Below are positions 5,720-8,123 of a stretch of DNA of 8,123 nt, piece by piece. The translations under genes and the position numbers were made by a program. Position 1 is the first letter of the stretch; every line of letters starts with the position of its first letter. The stretch covers positions 1-8,123 of the forward strand of contig JAGQHH010000497.1 in the NCBI GenBank assembly GCA_020431945.1, given 5' to 3'. This DNA is from Cyanobacteria bacterium HKST-UBA02 (lineage in GTDB: Bacteria; Cyanobacteriota; Vampirovibrionia; Obscuribacterales; Obscuribacteraceae). The notes below the pieces were generated by a model. The model was not told the origin of the DNA and did not search any database. It saw only the letters and a list, made by a program, of their open reading frames with translations.

Positions 5720-6706
5720 TTATTGAGCGAGCCAGAGGGGCTGCTGGTAGAAGCGCGAGCGCAGGGAGAGAGGAAGAACCTCTTCGATGATATTGGTCTC
5801 CGGTTTGAGAACAGCGGCGCGCGACTCGAGCAAGATGGAGAGGAGTCCATCGGAAGAGCCATAGTCCACCGGCAGATCTTCCTCGAGACCGTAGCGCTTC
5901 TTGCATAGACTCTGGAGCTCGATGATGGCGTCGGACTGGGTGCCCAGCTTGTCCACTAGCTTGAGCGCCAGGGCCTGTCTGCCGGTATAGACTCTTCCGT
6001 CAGCCAGCTTGCGCACTTCTTCTTTTTTGAGATTGCGACCTTCGCTGACGGCGGTGACGAATTGATCGTAGCTGTCATCGATGAGGTCTTGAAGAATTTT
6101 TCGCTCGTCATCGGTCATCGGCCTGTACATCGAGGTGATGTCCTTGAAAGGACCGGATTTCACGACCTTGGGTTGCACACCGACCTTGTCTGCAAGATCC
6201 TTGATATTGATCATCGACATGATCACGCCGATGGACCCTGTAAGGGTCCCCGGATTGGCATAGATCTTGTCCGTGGCGCAGGCGACGTAGTAGCCGCCGG
6301 AAGCCGCCATATCACCCATGGATGCCACCACCGGCTTCTGCTTCTTGAGCTTCTTCACCGCCGCATTCAGCTCCTGGGACGAGCCAACTGTGCCTCCCGG
6401 AGAATTAATCCGGAGGAGGACTCCTTTGACTTTCTTATTGCGACCGGCTTTCTCGAGCTTGCGCACCGTGGATGATGCCCCACGCGAGAGGGACAGGACC
6501 GATTCTCTCTCGTCGTCGGCGATCACGCCTTCGATATTGATCACTTCTATGCGATCGCTGAGCTTCACGGCCCAGCTGCTCTCGCTCACCCCTTCGTCGG
6601 GAGATGGCTTGCCGCGCTTAGCGAAAAGCCCCACGGGAACAGCGACCACACACAACCCGATGATCATCCAGACGATCCAGGCTTTTTTATTTTGTTTTTC
6701 AGGCAT
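5720..6706 (-). CDS. sppA: Signal peptide peptidase SppA (short, S49 family)
   Basis: The product has 328 residues, close to the length of the short SppA form of Gram-positive bacteria and about half that of E. coli SppA. It is a membrane serine protease that degrades cleaved signal peptides and other membrane-embedded peptides. A basic N-terminus and one span (about 9-28) anchor it, and the catalytic domain should lie outside the cytoplasmic membrane. Core motifs are 'VKGVLLRINSPGGTVGSSQE' (93-112), 'GDMAASGGYYVA' (131-142) with nucleophile Ser136, 'GTLTGSIGVI' (153-162) and 'KSGPFKD' (183-189). K188 lies 52 residues after S136, the same spacing as the Ser-Lys dyad of the B. subtilis enzyme. 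All active-site elements look intact. The ATG at 6706 lies 27 bp after the upstream gene and has no clear Shine-Dalgarno, so coupled translation is possible. Confidence 0.94.
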   Translation of the reverse strand: MPEKQNKKAWIVWMIIGLCVVAVPVGLFAKRGKPSPDEGVSESSWAVKLSDRIEVINIEGVIADDERESVLSLSRGASSTVRKLEKAGRNKKVKGVLLRINSPGGTVGSSQELNAAVKKLKKQKPVVASMGDMAASGGYYVACATDKIYANPGTLTGSIGVIMSMINIKDLADKVGVQPKVVKSGPFKDITSMYRPMTDDERKILQDLIDDSYDQFVTAVSEGRNLKKEEVRKLADGRVYTGRQALALKLVDKLGTQSDAIIELQSLCKKRYGLEEDLPVDYGSSDGLLSILLESRAAVLKPETNIIEEVLPLSLRSRFYQQPLWLAQ

Positions 6707-6733
6707 CAGATCAAACCGTTGTGAGGCGCCAGC

Positions 6734-7963
6734 CTAGAGATTTTTCGAGGCATCCGGAGGCTCGGCGATCATCGTCGTCGGCTGGCTTTCTTCCGGGTTG
6801 ACGATTTCGGGATGGAGCTTTTTCAACTCTTCGTCGATCTCGCCGTCGAGCTTCTGCACGGCTCCGGCGCCGGCCATGTCGATGAGTCCCTGCCGCAACA
6901 TGGAGAGCTGGGATCCGACATCCTCGATATCGCGTTGTTGCTTCTTGAGAGTGTATTCGATCTCGATCTGCTTGGCGGAATCCTGGCTGCCTCTGGTGGC
7001 AGCGGCCATGCGCTTGAGGTGCTCGAAATCGGAATTAGCGGTGAGCAGGGTGGTGTGCACTCGCTTGTAGTCGCGGAATTTGATCACGAGCTTGTCGGCA
7101 GTGTTCCGAACCATATTGAAGAGAAACATGGACTCGGTCTCGGAAAGCCGAGCTTTTTTGGCTACCTGGCTTTCGCGCATATTGAGGAGCTGGGCGAGGG
7201 TATTGGCTCCGAGGTTGTTTATGGCGTAGGAGCCAGGAGTCGGGTTCATCGCCGTCACGGCGCTCATGGCTCCCATGGCTGCGGTGCTCACGGCTCGCAT
7301 CAAGAGGGTCACGGTGCGTGAAGGATCGCTGGCCGGCATGAGTTTCTGCAAGACGAACTGGATATCCGGGGAGCGGGTCAGGGTCGCTTCCCATAAAGCT
7401 GTCAGTTGTTGCCTCTCGATCTCACGTACTTCATCGATCTTGTTGGCGGTCTCGTCTGCCGACTCGAGAAGTGGAAGGGGAACAGCATTGACGGTATTGG
7501 CCTGGTCCACGGCGCTACCGCCAAGACCAGATACGCTCTGACTCTTGCTGCCTTTGACGCTGGTTGGGGCGAGAAGACCTTGCTTGCCTTCCAGGGGACC
7601 TTTGGGGATGAATTGATCGGTGGTGACGGTGGCCTTCAGGGCCTTGCCGTCGGTGGAGTCTGCCTCACCGGCTTCATCGGAGGGCGCCGTGGCGGCGGGC
7701 TCGCTGGTATTGTCCGCGGTGCTCTGGTCGAGGCTGATGGGCGAGATATCGACTTTTTTCTCGGGCTCCGCTGGTGGTGTCACTTCCGGGATGGCGTCGA
7801 GGTCGATTTTGTCGTTGACCGGCATCTGCAGGGAGGCCTTATTGCTGCGGCCCACCGAGAATGCGGACACCGGCATGAGGCTGCCTGCCGAGAACGCCAC
7901 GGCGGTGGCGGCGAGGACCACCCGGTAACCATTGGACTTGCGGCTGTTAGTAAGGATCGTCAT
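6734..7963 (-). CDS. Secreted helical protein of unknown function, with a TolC-like helical hairpin
   Basis: The product has 409 residues and I do not recognise a named family. Residues 1-34 form a signal peptide ending in V-S-A, a fair signal peptidase I site. Residues about 50-150 are Pro-, Ser-, Asp- and Glu-rich and look disordered. From about 180 the chain is helical. 'LTALWEATLTRSPDIQFVLQKL' (187-208) recalls the first helix of TolC-type proteins. A small-residue, Ala/Met-rich stretch (218-260) may pack as a helical bundle or insert in a membrane. Residues 275-382 form two long amphipathic helices ('TADKLVIKFRDYKRVHTTLL', then 'QIEIEYTLKKQQRDIEDVG'), like one TolC hairpin but with no beta-barrel strands. 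The ATG at 7963 has AAGG about 10 nt upstream. It is the first gene of the operon with sppA, the Yip1-like gene and miaA. A periplasmic or envelope role is inferred from the signal peptide and the neighbours. Confidence 0.85.
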   Translation of the reverse strand: MTILTNSRKSNGYRVVLAATAVAFSAGSLMPVSAFSVGRSNKASLQMPVNDKIDLDAIPEVTPPAEPEKKVDISPISLDQSTADNTSEPAATAPSDEAGEADSTDGKALKATVTTDQFIPKGPLEGKQGLLAPTSVKGSKSQSVSGLGGSAVDQANTVNAVPLPLLESADETANKIDEVREIERQQLTALWEATLTRSPDIQFVLQKLMPASDPSRTVTLLMRAVSTAAMGAMSAVTAMNPTPGSYAINNLGANTLAQLLNMRESQVAKKARLSETESMFLFNMVRNTADKLVIKFRDYKRVHTTLLTANSDFEHLKRMAAATRGSQDSAKQIEIEYTLKKQQRDIEDVGSQLSMLRQGLIDMAGAGAVQKLDGEIDEELKKLHPEIVNPEESQPTTMIAEPPDASKNL

Positions 7964-7997
7964 TAAAAGAGCACCTTTTCCGAATTCCTTTCATGAA

Positions 7998-8029
7998 CAC
8001 CGATAGATGTGGAACGGCATCGATCGGTG
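7998..8029 (-). other. Strong hairpin in the 5' leader of the envelope operon
   Basis: Two 11-nt arms (7998-8008 and 8019-8029; outer part CACCGAT/ATCGGTG, inner part GAT/ATC) pair with a single A-G mismatch around a 10-nt loop. It lies 35-66 nt upstream of the ATG at 7963, between the predicted transcription start and the ribosome-binding site. No T-run follows it, so it is not an ordinary terminator. It may be an RNA control element, an mRNA-stabilising hairpin, or a DNA operator. Confidence 0.5.
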
Positions 8030-8044
8030 CCCGCAAACCACGTC

Positions 8045-8053
8045 AATATACCA
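8045..8053 (-). promoter_or_regulatory. Putative extended -10 promoter for the envelope operon
   Basis: The minus strand reads TGGTATATT, a TGn element plus a 5/6 match to TATAAT. A -35 (CTTTCA at a 17-bp spacing) is weak. The predicted transcript would have a leader of about 75 nt before the ATG at 7963. The same TGGTATA core precedes the DUF4388 gene. The box overlaps one arm of an ATACC-N5-GGTAT dyad. Confidence 0.45.
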
Positions 8054-8078
8054 TGCCGGTATCTCTTTGAAAGTTACC
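8048..8078. promoter_or_regulatory. GGTA/TACC dyad cluster over the operon promoter
   Basis: ATACC and GGTAT (8048-8052 and 8058-8062) form a perfect inverted repeat with a 5-bp centre that overlaps the -10 box. A second, imperfect dyad runs from GGTA at 8058 to TACC at 8078 around a CTTTGAAAG palindrome (8065-8073). This layout looks like a repressor or activator site, but no known regulator motif is recognised. Confidence 0.3.
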
Positions 8079-8123
8079 ATTTGTCAATCTGTAAGCGGCT
8101 TTGAGCCCTCCGGGCAGGCTGGT

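Noticed and set aside
7406..7966. Plus-strand open frame of 186 codons opposite the secreted helical protein
   Set aside because: The minus frame has a signal peptide, coiled helices and operon context. The plus product is Gly-rich and low in complexity, as expected for the antisense of GC-rich codons.
8064..8087. TTGACA on the minus strand (8082-8087) as a -35 box
   Set aside because: It is a perfect hexamer, but at 16-18 bp spacing the -10 candidates match only 3 of 6 or fewer, and the good TATATT lies 31 bp away.
1..8123. tRNA, rRNA, CRISPR array, insertion sequence or prophage gene
   Set aside because: I found no cloverleaf pattern, regularly spaced repeat, transposase motif or terminal inverted repeat on reading both strands by eye.

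Overview
The window looks like a stretch of chromosome from a free-living or host-associated bacterium with moderately high GC. It holds housekeeping genes (NAD salvage, tRNA modification, membrane proteolysis) mixed with exported or signalling proteins of poorly known families. I see no mobile element, phage gene, CRISPR array, rRNA or tRNA. The lineage is uncertain. A DUF4388 protein, a secreted Ada-type zinc-finger protein and a SppA/Yip1-like/MiaA cluster would fit a deep-branching diderm such as the non-photosynthetic relatives of Cyanobacteria, but this is a guess from gene content and no marker here settles it.

Left part, 1-2122, all minus strand. A large partial gene runs from an ATG at 1615 off the left edge (538 codons visible, open to the last base). 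It encodes a DUF4388 module placed between two segments that resemble the halves of a trypsin-like fold with the catalytic His and Ser replaced, followed by an acidic linker and a four-cysteine zinc ribbon. Upstream of it lies a small gene (1784-2122) for a secreted protein with an Ada-type His/Cys zinc-binding motif.

Middle part, 2160-4164. The plus-strand nicotinate phosphoribosyltransferase gene pncB (2160-3680) starts only 37 bp from the divergent zinc-motif gene, so their control regions must overlap. pncB converges on a small minus-strand gene (3699-4040, or from a CTG at 4061) whose N-terminal half resembles a HicB-type antitoxin fold, although no HicA toxin is visible.

Right part, 4165-7963, is a tight minus-strand operon read from right to left: a 409-residue secreted helical protein of unknown function, the membrane serine protease SppA, a five-span membrane protein resembling the Yip1 family, and MiaA. 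Junctions are 27 bp, 12 bp and 1 bp, with start codons ATG, TTG and GTG. The operon is preceded by a 160-bp leader and promoter region (7964-8123) with an extended -10 promoter, GGTA/TACC dyads and a strong hairpin. The first three products suggest an envelope-related unit with miaA attached at the end.

The points that most deserve a second look are the split pseudo-protease/DUF4388 protein, the orphan HicB-like protein with a possible CTG start, and the leader of the envelope operon.
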